Positions 50,609 to 60,600 of a DNA stretch of 64,000 bases are shown one piece after another; position 1 is the stretch's first letter, and each line of letters opens with the position of its first letter. Location of the stretch: the NCBI RefSeq assembly GCF_036417845.1, contig NC_089980.1, positions 43,708,501 through 43,772,500 on the forward strand, in the 5' to 3' direction. The DNA is from Apteryx mantelli. Taxonomy: Eukaryota; Chordata; Aves; Apterygiformes; Apterygidae. Position numbers and translations under genes: made by a program. Under the pieces are notes generated by a model. That model saw only the letters and a list, made by a program, of their open reading frames with translations, searched no databases and had not been told where the DNA came from.

Positions 50609-50854
50609 ACTTGCTCACATCAGGCTTCGTAAGCTCCTCGCTCCATGCCATCATCTTTGGAAAGGACACCTTAGAGCTTGAAACCCACAGCTTCTTGGCA
50701 AGCGTTCTCTTAAGTCGGTTATACAGGAAAGAAAAGGACAGAAGAAAACCAAACAAACCAGTTTTATTTTCGTGACATCCTGACAACAGGGGCAATAAGG
50801 TCCTGTGGGAAATTTGCCTGCCTTTCCTCTGGCATTCAGGGAGGCTGGTCACCG

Positions 50855-51010
50855 GGGTGAAGTTAGCGCATCATTAACGCTGCTTTCCCTCTGGTGCGCG
50901 CCACCGCTTCTCTCCTCCGCTGAACACGATTTACAATAGGAATAACTGCTTACTAATTAGGGCCTATATCTATTAACTGCTTATTCGTTAGGGCGTGAAT
51001 TAGCAGCCAG
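50855..51010. promoter_or_regulatory. Candidate promoter-flanking regulatory block
   Basis: Immediately upstream of the CpG island, this segment mixes GCGCATCATTAACGCTG, a CTCF-like inverted core (CCCTCTGGTGCGC at 50888-50900) and two similar TTAGGGC words (ACTAATTAGGGCCTAT and TTCGTTAGGGCGTGAA). It has no ORF or repeat character. Conservation would be the test. Confidence 0.3.
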
Positions 51011-51374
51011 CCACTCTCTGGACCGCATCTCTCCGTTTTCTCTCTCTCCTTTTTTTTAAACTCCCTTAAAAAAATTTTTTTTAGGCGGGAGTGACGTGCT
51101 CGCACGCTGAATCGGCGCCTGCCAGGGTCTCTCAGTCCTTTTCCCCTCGGGGTGCGACACCTTTCCAGCGCCGGTCGCGGCCCCGCCGGCTTGGCTCCGA
51201 GCGACACCCAGCACGGAGCATCCCGCGCGGGGCCGCGGAGCCCGCGCGCGGCCGCGGCGCGGGGACCAGCCGCTAGGACAGGGCGGAGGGGACCCTGGTG
51301 CCGCCGGAAGCCCTGGCGCCCGTCCCCGCCGCCCCGAGCCTCGGCAGCGCCAGCCCCGTCCCGAGCCGGCCGGC

Positions 51375-51431
51375 GGGGGGGGGGGTCCTGGCTGCCCCCG
51401 GGGGGTCTGGGCGGCGCGGGGCGGGCCTGGG
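51375..51431 (+). other. G-rich stretch, potential G-quadruplex
   Basis: G11 at 51375-51385 is followed by further runs of at least three G around 51400-51405, 51409-51411 and 51417-51420 in a C-poor setting. Similar G runs occur at 51626-51634 and 51670-51680. These are potential quadruplex-forming sequences in the distal part of the CpG island. Confidence 0.45.
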
Positions 51432-52028
51432 GTCCCCCGAGGCGGCGTTTCCCCCCCAGGAGGGCAGCTGGAGGGGGGCAAAGTGGGGCGCTGCCGCGTT
51501 ACCCCGGGCGGGCTCGCAGCGCTTCCCCCCCGCTCAGCGCCGCTCCCAGCTTCCCTGCCCTGCGCGGAGAAAAAACACTTGGAGGCTTTAGCCTTTTAGC
51601 ATTAAAATCACCACCGCTACAAACCGGGGGGGGGCTATGCCACGGGCACTGCTAAGCGACCACTGGGCTGGGGGGGGGGGAACACCCACAGCCCATCCGG
51701 GAGGGGCAAAAACTCAGCCCGCACCAGCCGCTACTGGCAGAGGGACCCCCCCGCCCCGCGCAGCAACCTGCCCATGCAAGCAAGGAGCCCCCCCACCCCC
51801 ATCCCAGCTCCCTCCCCCCGCTGCCGGGCTTCGCAGCTCAGGTGCCCCCAGGCGAAGCCGACCTTGCCGGGAGCGTCCTGAGGACGGAGGGAGCCTGGGC
51901 TGACGGCTGATTTCTCTGCCCGAAGCAAGTCCCTTTCCTCCTCAGCCCCGTGGCGGTGTCTCTAATTGGGCCGGGGTGAGGGAATGCTTAGAGAACTGGG
52001 CAGGGCTCTTCCGAGCACGGCTGCTTTA

Positions 52029-52035
52029 ATTGGCT
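52029..52035 (-). promoter_or_regulatory. Inverted CCAAT box
   Basis: ATTGGCT, the reverse complement of AGCCAAT, matches the NF-Y pentamer plus flanks and sits in an otherwise GC-rich island. A second ATTGG occurs at 51965-51969. NF-Y sites often lie 60-100 bases upstream of a start site, which would suggest initiation near 52.1 kb, but nothing else confirms this. Confidence 0.3.
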
Positions 52036-52555
52036 CTCTCGCCTTTTTTTTTTTTTAAAATCCAGATGGGAATGAAATGGTGAAAAGGGGAGGGGAAAAA
52101 CCTGGAAAGCTAAAGAGGAGGGCGATACAGCGCGCCCGGCAGAGCTGGCTGGCGTGAGCGAGCCCGCGGGCGGCGCGGCCCCTGCACGCCCCGGCTGGGG
52201 AGCGGAGACGCGCCGGCAACTTTTGCAGGAGATTTTCGTACTCCGGGGAAAAGCGATGAGGCAGGGACCTGCCAAGCAGTTTCCAGCCGGCGTCCGGCTG
52301 GAATAACCCAACTTTCTCCAGCTTCTTAACCCTCCTGGTCGGCTCCTCTCCCCGGCAGCCCCTGTTAGTTCCCACCAGGAGCTCCGTCGAGGGAGAGCGG
52401 CAGGGACCTCTCTGCGGCTGTAAATCATCTGCGGAGGGCACGGAGCAGGCAAGCAGCGGAGGCGAAGCATCCACCAGTGCCGAGCCCACAACATCAGGGA
52501 AAGTTTTGAAAGTAGAAGGACCTGGCAGGCTGGGGAGGAGGCGAGGAGAGCCGGG

Positions 52556-52575
52556 CTGAGCTGAGCTGAGCTGCC
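52556..52575 (+). repeat. (GCTGA)n pentamer, four tandem copies
   Basis: The unit GCTGA is repeated about four times in tandem within the presumed 5' leader or proximal promoter. It is a short tandem repeat and probably polymorphic; no function is claimed. Confidence 0.7.
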
Positions 52576-52640
52576 GGCGGAGCGCGGGTGCGCGGCGTGT
52601 CCGCTCCTCGCTCGTTTCTCCTTTCAGGCTGGCTGGGGCG

Positions 52641-52679
52641 ATGCAGTGCAGCTGGGGGAGCTCTTGGAAGCTGCTTTAA
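52641..52679 (+). other. Upstream ORF of 12 codons in the presumed 5' leader
   Basis: ATG at 52641 with G at -3 opens a frame MQCSWGSSWKLL that ends at TAA (52677-52679) just before an A-tract. It is a uORF only if transcription starts upstream of 52.64 kb, which the sequence alone cannot show. Confidence 0.3.
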
Positions 52680-52680
52680 G

Positions 52681-52695
52681 AAAAAAAAAAAAAAA
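52681..52695 (+). repeat. A15 homopolymer in the CpG island
   Basis: Fifteen A bases directly after the 12-codon upstream ORF, in sharp contrast to the GC-rich surroundings. Confidence 0.95.
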
Positions 52696-52704
52696 CCTCT
52701 CTGG

Positions 52705-52710
52705 ATGTGA
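52705..52710 (+). other. Minimal start-stop element (ATG TGA)
   Basis: An ATG at 52705 (G at -3) is immediately followed in frame by TGA. Start-stop elements in 5' leaders are known to stall ribosomes and reduce downstream translation. Whether this base range is in the mature mRNA is not known. Confidence 0.25.
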
Positions 52711-52800
52711 TTAATTATAACGATCCCCTCCCCAGAAGATCTGGAAAAGAGGAGAGAGAATCACCTATTTCTCCCTCCGCCTTCCAGCGGCTGGCTCCTG

Positions 52801-52811
52801 CCCCCCCCCCC
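52801..52811. repeat. C11 homopolymer
   Basis: Eleven C bases within a long pyrimidine-rich part of the presumed 5' leader (52760-52850). Confidence 0.95.
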
Positions 52812-52991
52812 TTTTCTCCACCTCCTCCTCCTTCCCCCCGTCCGCTCCCGCGGCTGCAGCCACAGCTCGGTGGGGAGGAGGCAGGGCCAGGACTCTCCCA
52901 AGTTGGCTCCAGTTGGCAGCACTCAGGGCAGCCCGGGACTGGGGCAGCGCTCGCCGCCTCCCGCTGAGCAAAGAGGGGGCCCCTTGGCGGC

Positions 52992-53000
52992 GGGGCGGGG
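52992..53000 (+). promoter_or_regulatory. GC box (Sp/KLF-type site)
   Basis: GGGGCGGGG is a perfect GC-box core lying about 420 bases upstream of the favoured start codon inside the CpG island. A second one (GGGGCGGGC) lies near 51416-51424. Such motifs are expected by chance in sequence this rich in G and C, so the functional claim is an inference from position. Confidence 0.4.
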
Positions 53001-53139
53001 GCAGCGCTGGGGCTGCCCAGCCCTGCCCGGCTCCGGCTGCGTCCCTCCCGGCTCGCCCTCCTGCGGCGGCCCGTGAGCCTGCGAGGCTGCCTATTTCCCT
53101 GGACGTCCCTGAAGGACCTGCGAGGGGGAAGCGGCGCTT

Positions 53140-53229
53140 CGCTCTCCAGCCCTTCCTGCCTCCTCCCCTCGCTCTCTTCCTCCCCTCCTTTTTTTTTTTT
53201 TTTGTTTTGTTTTTAAATTTCCCCCTGAG
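53140..53229 (+). other. Pyrimidine-rich tract with a possible splice acceptor (CTGAG) in the 5' leader
   Basis: From about 53140 the strand is nearly all C and T, including a run of about 15 T at 53189-53203, then TTTCCCCCTGAG. This resembles a polypyrimidine tract followed by an AG (53228-53229). If used, the signal-peptide exon would begin at 53230 and be preceded by a separate non-coding exon. Equally, pyrimidine-rich 5' leaders are common in CpG-island genes, so the acceptor is only a candidate. Confidence 0.25.
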
Positions 53230-53309
53230 GACGGCTCCGGTTTGGAGGGGTCTCTTCCTCTGCCCGAGGTGACTGCGGGGGCGCCGGTGCCCGGCGCGGA
53301 GCGGGGCGC

Positions 53310-53402
53310 ATGGGGCGGCGTTTCGGGAGGCTTTCGTCTGCTCCTCGCTCCCCGCTGGATGCTGCCTGGGCTGTTTTGGCTGCTTTTCTTCGCCGGCGAT
53401 GA
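53310..53402 (+). other. Upstream ORF of 30 codons ending just before the favoured start
   Basis: ATG at 53310 has G at -3 and G at +4, a strong context. It opens a frame MGRRFGRLSSAPRSPL... that is out of frame with the signal peptide and stops at TGA 53400-53402, 17 bases before the ATG at 53419. It overlaps and would compete with the weaker in-frame ATG at 53359. Its stop overlaps another ATG at 53399 (ATGA). It lies close enough to the coding start to be in the same exon unless a splice acceptor intervenes. Confidence 0.4.
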
Positions 53403-53418
53403 AGGCTCTGCCCTGAAG
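53359..53418 (+). other. Possible N-terminal extension of exon 1 from an alternative in-frame ATG
   Basis: An ATG at 53359 is in frame with the favoured start at 53419 and has no stop between them. It would add 20 residues with a leucine/phenylalanine-rich stretch (PGLFWLLFFAG) followed by an acidic turn. The -3 base is T, so initiation is expected to be weak, and the ATG is overlapped by an upstream ORF in another frame (53310-53402). The presence of two consecutive hydrophobic segments is unusual. Comparison with orthologues would decide whether this extension is translated or is 5' leader. Confidence 0.25.
53399..53416 (+). other. Five-codon upstream ORF overlapping the preceding uORF stop
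   Basis: ATG at 53399 reads MKALP then TGA at 53414-53416, two bases before the favoured start at 53419. It shares the bases ATGA with the stop of the 30-codon uORF, the geometry of termination-reinitiation. Confidence 0.3.
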
Positions 53419-53485
53419 ATGGAGATGATCTTTTTTTTATTCCTGTCTCTGGTCCCGGCGTACAGCAGGGGACAAGGGGTTTACG
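53419..53485 (+). CDS. Exon 1 coding part: signal peptide of an unidentified secreted or type I membrane protein (5' partial gene)
   Basis: The favoured start is the ATG at 53419, which has A at -3 and G at +4, a good Kozak context. It opens a frame beginning MEMIFFLFLSLVPAY and continuing SRGQGVY: a short polar start, a 12-13 residue hydrophobic core, and small residues suited to signal-peptidase cleavage (after AYS or GQG). After 22 codons plus one base the reading meets GTAAGA at 53486, a strong 5' splice site, giving a phase 1 intron. Signal-peptide exons followed by phase 1 introns are typical of extracellular modular proteins (Ig, EGF, CUB, sushi, FN3 families); that is family knowledge, not proof. 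The exon sits inside a CpG island. An in-frame ATG at 53359 would add 20 residues (MLPGLFWLLFFAG...), giving two hydrophobic stretches, but its context is poorer. The remaining exons lie beyond the window. I do not recognise the gene. The open frame past the donor (to 53670) is judged intronic. Confidence 0.6.
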
Positions 53486-54429
53486 GTAAGAGAGGTTACC
53501 GCGGTCCCTGTTTGGGAGGGTGGGGAGGCGAGGGTGCAGACGGAGGTGACGGGATCAAAGTTAAAAAGCACCTGCAGGAGGAAGTAAACGATGCTGGCAA
53601 AGCTTGTTGCAGCCTGAGCGGGGAGATTTGTGCAGCAATAGGGCTTCCAGCGCCTGTAGCTACTTCGTAATTCCTCGCCGTAACCCCTACAATTTGCGAG
53701 TCGGCGGAGACGGCACGCAGGAGGCGCTGGCGCCGGGCGGGCCGTGCGTGGAGCAGGAGGCACCGAGCCCGGCGCGGCCCCCTCCCACCGCGCCCGCGCA
53801 GCGCAGGGCAGCGCCGCTGGGGCCGGGGTGCGAAACGCGGCGCGCGGCCGCCGGAGCGCCCCCGCGTTACGGTGCCCCTGGGGCAGGGGAGGACGGAGGC
53901 CCGGCCCCGGCTCTCGCTCCGGCGCCGCGCTGCTGGCGGCGAGCCGCGCTAGCCCCGCGGGGCGCCCTCTCCTCCGCGGGGAGGGCCGGCGGGGATGCTG
54001 CCTTTGCACCCACTGAACTTTGCCGCCGCCGTTTTTCGTCTTAAGGCGGGCGAGGGGAAGCTTTCTGTGGCAGAGATGATGTCGAGCTCCTTGGTTTCCT
54101 TCGCCTATTATTGCTATTAATTATTATTGTTATTAGCTCTGTGATGGTGCTTATCCCCCTCGTTTGCAGGCAGCTAGGCAAATGGCAAGCTCGGGTGCCC
54201 CTGCGAGGCTGGGGTCCCGCGGGCAGAAATCTGCAGCCCTTCAGCTTCCGAGGGCAGGAGAGGCGGGAGGGGGCACACGCTGGGGAAGGCACCCCAGAGC
54301 CCTGCCGAGCGCACCCCTGGGCTGAGGGAGGGCAGCCAGGATTTACTTTAGCCAGCCGTGCAGTCTCCTTTTCCCTCTCCCAGCCCTCTCTTAATTCTTG
54401 CTTTACAAGATCTGCATTTCCAATACACT

Positions 54430-54441
54430 GGGGGGGGGGGG
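54430..54441. repeat. G12 homopolymer
   Basis: Twelve G bases near the start of intron 1. Confidence 0.95.
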
Positions 54442-54609
54442 AGAAAAATAAAAGCAACCCACAGGACTTGCCTCTCATAACAAGCCTGCTTTATCTTGGC
54501 TTACAACTCAGTTGTGCGTTGTTATAAAGTCCTTCTGGAAGGCATGCCTCTGCCTCTAACAAGACAAGCTCTCTGAGCTCTGAAGAGAGACCCCAGTGAG
54601 AGAATCCAG

Positions 54610-54623
54610 CCCCCCCCCCCCCC
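54610..54623. repeat. C14 homopolymer
   Basis: Fourteen C bases followed by TTTT near the start of intron 1. Confidence 0.95.
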
Positions 54624-57600
54624 TTTTAACAGCATGCAGCCAGTCTCTTGTGTGAGCTCTGGCAAAGCTCAGTTCAGTCTCACTGGCTATGGGCAAGTCT
54701 TTGTAGGTCACTTTTTCATCATGTATTTCTTTGATGGAAACAGTTCCTCCTTTCTCTTTGAGGGCTGCGATGTTAAACTGAGTTTAGGTCTGTTTTGTAA
54801 AATAACCATTTTAAATAGAGGGTGTTTTGCGCCTTTTTTTTTTTCTTCCTCCCAGTATTTTCTCCCTGTTTGAATGTGCAGAGGAAGATTGCAGGAAACT
54901 CCTAAGGTCAGAGAGACAGAGTAGCATGAGTTTGTGGTACAGAAACTTAGTGAGAGCAGGTTATTTAATCCATTACAACAGGTAATCCGCTTATAGCAAA
55001 ACTTTTATGATTTTGTTTTAATGCACTTGCTGCCGTGTAACTGTCACTTGCTGTGGAAAGGCCTCCTTCCTCAGAAGCATGGCAGGAGGGACAGGGCTTA
55101 AAACTGTTTTTGCTTAAATCTGCCTTAGAAGGTTGCTTGTTGTATTTTTCATCCATTTCAGTGAACTCGCATTTGATAGAGTTGCTGCTAAATTAGATCT
55201 ACAGAATAATTTACTGATGTTTTATTTTGTGCTTTTCTCTCAGAGAGAAATTGGAGAAGCTGTATACAAAAGAAAGCACAGATAGACATGCACTAAGATG
55301 AAGGCATCCTTTTAAGTCAGAATGGTACAACTGTTTCTATCTATTCTCCTACTCCAACTACAGAAACAAAGGAGAAATCCTGTCTCTTCCCACCTTTCCC
55401 CTCCCCTACCTCTTCAAACTATCTGTTGAGACCATCAGGAGTTTTAATACACAGCTGTCTGAGTGCAGCCCAGAGCAGTGTATTGTGGAATCAGCACACC
55501 ACAAACTTTTATGGTGATTAATAGTTTTTGTATTGTATTTTCCAGTTCTGCCTTCAGTCCACTATCTTTTACTGATTTCATGCTTTGTGCAGTCAGCACC
55601 GTTTGGGGGTGAAATTGATGTTGTTGATGGCTCATGCAGAGCTGAAATTATGCTGTTTTATTTGCAAGGATAACAAAAGCAGGATTAGACACCAGTTCTA
55701 CTGCCCCTCTGTTTCCAGTTATCCCAAATGTTAGTCTCTAGCCATGGCTTCAAGCTAAATATGCTTGGAGTGTTCTCCGCTGTGAATGTTTGTCTCGTGT
55801 GGCACTTAATGTAGAATTTTAGGAACTCATGTCACGTTTCAGGTGCATATGTCTGCTTTTGAATATTTATTTATCATGATGGGGTTGGGGTGAGGCATCT
55901 ATTTGAGTCTATAAATATATTTTACTCTAGTAAATCTGCTGAGATTAAATCAGATTAAACTAGATAAAGTATCCATGTGATGTACCCTTTAAATAATACA
56001 CCCACATGGATGCACACAAAAGACCTCCGTCTAGGGAGCAGAGTTGTTGGAGAGGTTTATTGAGATGAATGGTATAAATAAAATGTGTGTAAGGGGGTTG
56101 CTGGGAAAGAAGCATTTGCAATGGAGGTGCAATTTAATTAGGAGTCAAGGTGCTTTTAGCCTGTTACCTGAAGAGGCTTGTTATATAAATTGTCATTTGT
56201 TGTAGTGATTGAAGAGTGTCTGAAACCCTCTTCTCATTAGCTGGTCCCATCCGTTCAACCTTGTTTGCTGAAATAAGGCAAGGCTGGCCTGATACAGAAG
56301 GCAGTTCAGCAGACTGCCAAAAGGCAACTTTTATTACCCCTTTGCGGTACCCCATTTCCCAAACAGTGTGTGCTTTTCAAATCCCAGTACCTTGATGCCC
56401 CTGGTCAAGATGAGGAGCAAGTGGTAATATATTTAAAAGAAACACAGTTCCTAACTAGATAACTAGAGCCAGAATTCAGGTGGTGGGGGAGAGGGGACAT
56501 AAGGGGAAAGGAGACTTGTCCTTCCAGGCTTGAAGTTATCAGTGCTTAAAGACAATAAATTAGACTGGAGGGGGAGGGTAGGGAAGGGTTTCCGAAGGGA
56601 AGAGTATGCCTCTTGCCTCCTTGTCAGCCTTGCGGACTTCAGTAGCTCTGGTTCAGAGCATGCACAGTGCTGCTGCTTTGCTTCCTCCGTGCTGTAGCAT
56701 TTAATAAGCATTAATAAACAATTCTGGCATGTCTTGCAACTAACACTGTTCAGCTGGTTGGCAGCAGCCTTTCAGGCTGAATAAAAGTGTGATGTTGTGT
56801 TCCCTGCCTCTCGTAGTTCACCTGCAGAAAATGCAACTGAGAAGCCTTCCAAGAAAGGTCATCGCAGTGTGGAACGAGGGGCTTCAGCAAGGTGAAGAAA
56901 AGGAAGGTTTAGGCTGGACAACAGGGAAAGCTGCCTGGCAGTGCGATGAGGCAGGGGTGGGGGGTGTTGGATGGACCACATGATTTAAGACACTTAAAAC
57001 TGGTGGGGGTGAAGCACTTGCAATACTGAATAGCCCTGCTCTGGCCTCTGAGGTTGGGAATAAATGACCCAGTGAAGCTTGTTCTTTAAAGAGAAACCAA
57101 CACATTGAATCAGCTGTGACATACTGCTGTAGGCAGCCAAAAAACCTAGTGGGAGAATGCTTTCTTGCGTCTGTGTTGGAGGAATGTCATGGTAAAACAT
57201 ATCCTGGGTTTAGGCCATAAACACTAGCACTTCTTCATTTCATGTACACATGACATGATTTGTTTCCTACTCCTTTTACCTGTAAAGTGAAAGCTTTTTC
57301 CCAGAGTTTTCAATGCAGCATCATCCAAGCAGGATGCCTCGTGCCCTCTTGCAACCTGTGCGTGTGTTTTTCACTGTCAGATTCTGGGTGCACAGACACA
57401 CAGCTCAACCTTGAGCTTGGTGACCTGGATCAGTCCCTCTCCCCTGCCTCCAAATAGCTGTTTTGCCAGCTGGGACAGGAGCATGGACAGGGAGCTCTTC
57501 GGCTTTGTTCCTGTTATCCCAGCGCTCTGTGTGCCTGATCCTGTGCCCTTTGAAATGTGTGAGCAGATTGTTGACTAAAGTAGCAGTGGAGCTGACTCCT

Positions 57601-57665
57601 GTGAGTTGCTTCTTGGCTGATTAAGTTTGGAAACTGGGATGTTTGAGCACAGTGGTCCTCCAGGC

Positions 57666-57692
57666 TATATATATATATATATATATATATAT
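57666..57692. repeat. (TA)n microsatellite
   Basis: Thirteen uninterrupted TA units in intron 1; likely variable in length. Confidence 0.95.
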
Positions 57693-60600
57693 GCATCCTT
57701 CCCTTTGTGCTTCCTCCTTGTTGTCCAGTTCTTGAATCTAGGACTCCTTAGGCTATCGCCTTTCCATTATGGGAATGAGCTGAGTTTTCATAACTTGAGG
57801 GCTATAGAAATAGTCTCATCTAAGAACTGGGTTGGTCCAAGACTTGCATACTTTAGCAGCCCTTTAATGTCAGGGCGTTAAGTCTGTCCAGCTCGGTGGT
57901 CCAGCATGCCTTGCTTGCTTCCTACAGCAGAGTGTGTCAGGTCCACCCTTCTGTGTCACCAGAACCTCTGTTTTAGCTCAGCTGCTTTGTGCACCAGATA
58001 AGCCCTCAACTGACTTTAATATGCAGTACTAGAAAACTGACATTATCCTCCTGACAGATTGTTTGCAACTTACTGGTAGAAGTCAAAATATTTCACTATA
58101 GGTGTCATCAGAAACCACTATCCTATGCTAATTTTTGTGGGAACATGAAGACAGATGTTGAATAATTTGACATGAGCAGCATAGCTTATAAAATTATCAC
58201 CGTGTCAGGTTTGCATTGGAATTTTTTTTTTTGGAAAAAAAAAATGTATCAGATGGTTTGAAGAGGTAGTGGAGGGAAATATCATAAGTTGCTCCCAAGA
58301 AGCAGAAGGTGCAGCAGAAAGTGGCCCTGTAGGTTCGGTAGTGAGACTGCAGTTAAGTGGTGGCAATAAGGAATGCTGTGCTGCTGGGACTCTTTTATTT
58401 TTAAATAAGACAAAGTGACCTCCACCCTGGGAAGTCAAAAATTTTATAACACTTCCTATATGCCACAAACCCCAATGTTCTGCCCACTTTTTGACTAATT
58501 AACTGCTATTCTGCTTTCTTGTATAGTGAAGTTTCAGGCCTCTTATCCCTCCCTCCACAGATACCACACTCTTGGTTTGTTAAGCATGGTCTATGCCTAA
58601 GTGTATTGCTTGCACCACTATGGCTTGTTACAGTCAGGGAGGAGCGGGGCTGGGGAAGAAAGGCATTCTGGCCAATGTCAATGTGCTGGCAAAAGCAACA
58701 GGGATAGATGCATTTCTACCAGTGAAAGACTGCTTGTGGGGATATTCCTTACTGCATTTGTGGAAATGTTGTGAACCCCGCCTGCAAAAGGTTTCTTTGG
58801 CCAGCATAAGGTAAGTCTTCAGAGGACTGGTTTGCTTGTGTAGCTCTGGAGAGGCAGTTTGCTGGGGAAGCGCTCATCGGGGTAGATGAGGTGTTGGCAT
58901 TTTTTGTGTGCAGGTGTTGCTGTGTTGTGTCTCCAGAGGGGACTGCGTTTTGCTGTGGAGAAGCTGAGGGTACGGCTTCTGTTGGGCTCCTTCCGGACAA
59001 AAGACACTAGAAAATGTTGTTCTCAGAAATGCAGCAGGTGCCTTCATTTGATAATACATTGGGGGGGTCACTAGGCTATGCTTGGCAGACAAGGTCTTAC
59101 GTAGACTGAAACTATTAAGAAAACTTTGAGACCATTTGTGCTCTCAAGCACTTAAGGTGCACAAATCGAGTGCCCCTGGGCCAGTCCCCAGTGGCTGCCG
59201 GTGTTGCACTCGCTTTAATTCAGAGCGGCAAAACACCCTGGTGTGCCCCGGGGGGCTGGCGGGGGAAGGAGGGAGGATACGGCGCTGATACCGTGCAGCA
59301 GAACGCGGATCCGGCAGGGCCTCTAGGATTCACCGAAGAGCGATGGGCTGCAAGGGGAAGACGTGTGTGTTTCATGTCTCCGTGCCCGTGTTTAACTGGC
59401 AAGATCGCTGCTCTGTTAGGATCCAAAGCACTTGCTTTGAAAAGAACAAAGCTTTCATCTGCCCCTTATGGGGGGGGGGAACAAAGGTTTATTTTTATAA
59501 TCCAGCATTTGCTTAGTGTTTAAAAGAAGAAATTAAATGTGTGATATCCCATGAAGCTGACAATCAAAAGCGCTGCATTAAAGAGCTAGGGAAAAAAATT
59601 GATAACTAGAGCCAGGAAAGGGAAATCCCAGCAGCAGCTATCTTGGCTCAACAAAAGTTGAACTGGAGAAGGGCTTCTACCTTCAACAGGTTAGCTGGGA
59701 TGGGGCTTGTTCAGAGGCAGAGACCTTTCATGCCCAGAAATGAGCATTTCTTGGAGCTGAGACCTCGATTCTCCACTTGCTTTCTTGGCTTCTGCCCTAG
59801 TGTAACGCTGCCAAGCAAAGCCGTCCCTGTGGTGGGGTGCACAGGGGCCCATCCTGCACCCTGCCGTCTGGTGGTGAGCAGTGGAAGTGATGACCCTCGT
59901 CACTGCCATGCTGTCCCCGCGCAGGCGGCGGTGATTTCGGGCAGGGCTCCCTGGGGAGTCCAGCTCACTGTCCTCCGCTTGGACATGTAAGGTGAAGGCC
60001 AAATAGCAGGGTGCCGCCCTGGAGCAATTCTTCCTCTCTGTTGCCACCTTGGTGGACTTTGGAAGATCCAGCCCTGAGGACTTCCTAACGAATTCAAGTG
60101 AGTTTGGATCATACCAAAGTTAGCACGAGGAATGCCTGAGACTGAGCTGTTACTGCCATTTTTTCAGTGTTAGCTGCTTGCTTCTTTTTCTGCGTGCGCG
60201 CCTCTCTGGTTTGTTTTAAGGTATGAGCCTCTGTGGCATAGTATCCAAGCAGTTCAGGATCCTATTTTTTTTTTTTCTTCCTTTGTAATACTGCCACAGG
60301 GTAGGGAAAGTGCTGTTGTTTCCCTCCAGGAGCATCATGTTTTCCATGTAGATCATATAATGAAGTGAGTGCAGGCCTCCTAAATTCTGCATTAGCACCT
60401 CAACCACAATCTCCATTTCTCCACGTGTCTGGGGTTTTTGCTTGCTTTTTTTTCCCTTGGAAAAAGGGAGAGTGCGTTAAAGCAATCTGAACAAATGTGA
60501 GGGAAGAGGGATCCTCATGCACAGCCTTCCTCAAGGAAGGAGGAAAAGAAGACAGCAAGGTGGAGGCTGGCTAGCAGGGCCTCTAATGTGCCTGAGTGAA

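Larger units (their letters stand above)
51090..54060. promoter_or_regulatory. CpG island covering promoter, 5' leader and exon 1
   Basis: Base composition changes abruptly from AT-rich to strongly GC-rich near 51.1 kb and back near 54.06 kb. CpG dinucleotides, rare elsewhere in the window, are dense throughout, for example around 51170-51260, 52140-52230, 52985-53070 and 53690-54000. Short AT-rich gaps interrupt it at 51585-51610, 52040-52080, 52680-52720 and 53185-53225. The island contains GC boxes, inverted CCAAT motifs and the signal-peptide exon, so it is read as the promoter region of the + strand gene. No convincing TATA box is seen, and the transcription start cannot be placed from sequence; multiple dispersed starts are usual for such islands. 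A divergent minus-strand transcript is possible but unsupported. Confidence 0.85.

Noticed and set aside
51056-51655. Frames of 141-167 codons around 51.1-51.6 kb
   Set aside because: Same GC-driven artefact, with no domain and no preferred frame.
53486-53670. Continuation of the signal-peptide frame past the donor
   Set aside because: A strong GTAAGA donor at 53486 and Gly-rich low-complexity translation downstream argue for intron rather than coding sequence.
53437-54044. Several overlapping long frames on both strands (up to 190 codons) in the CpG island
   Set aside because: GC-rich sequence lacks stop codons; translations are Ala/Arg/Pro/Gly-rich in every frame, a compositional artefact.
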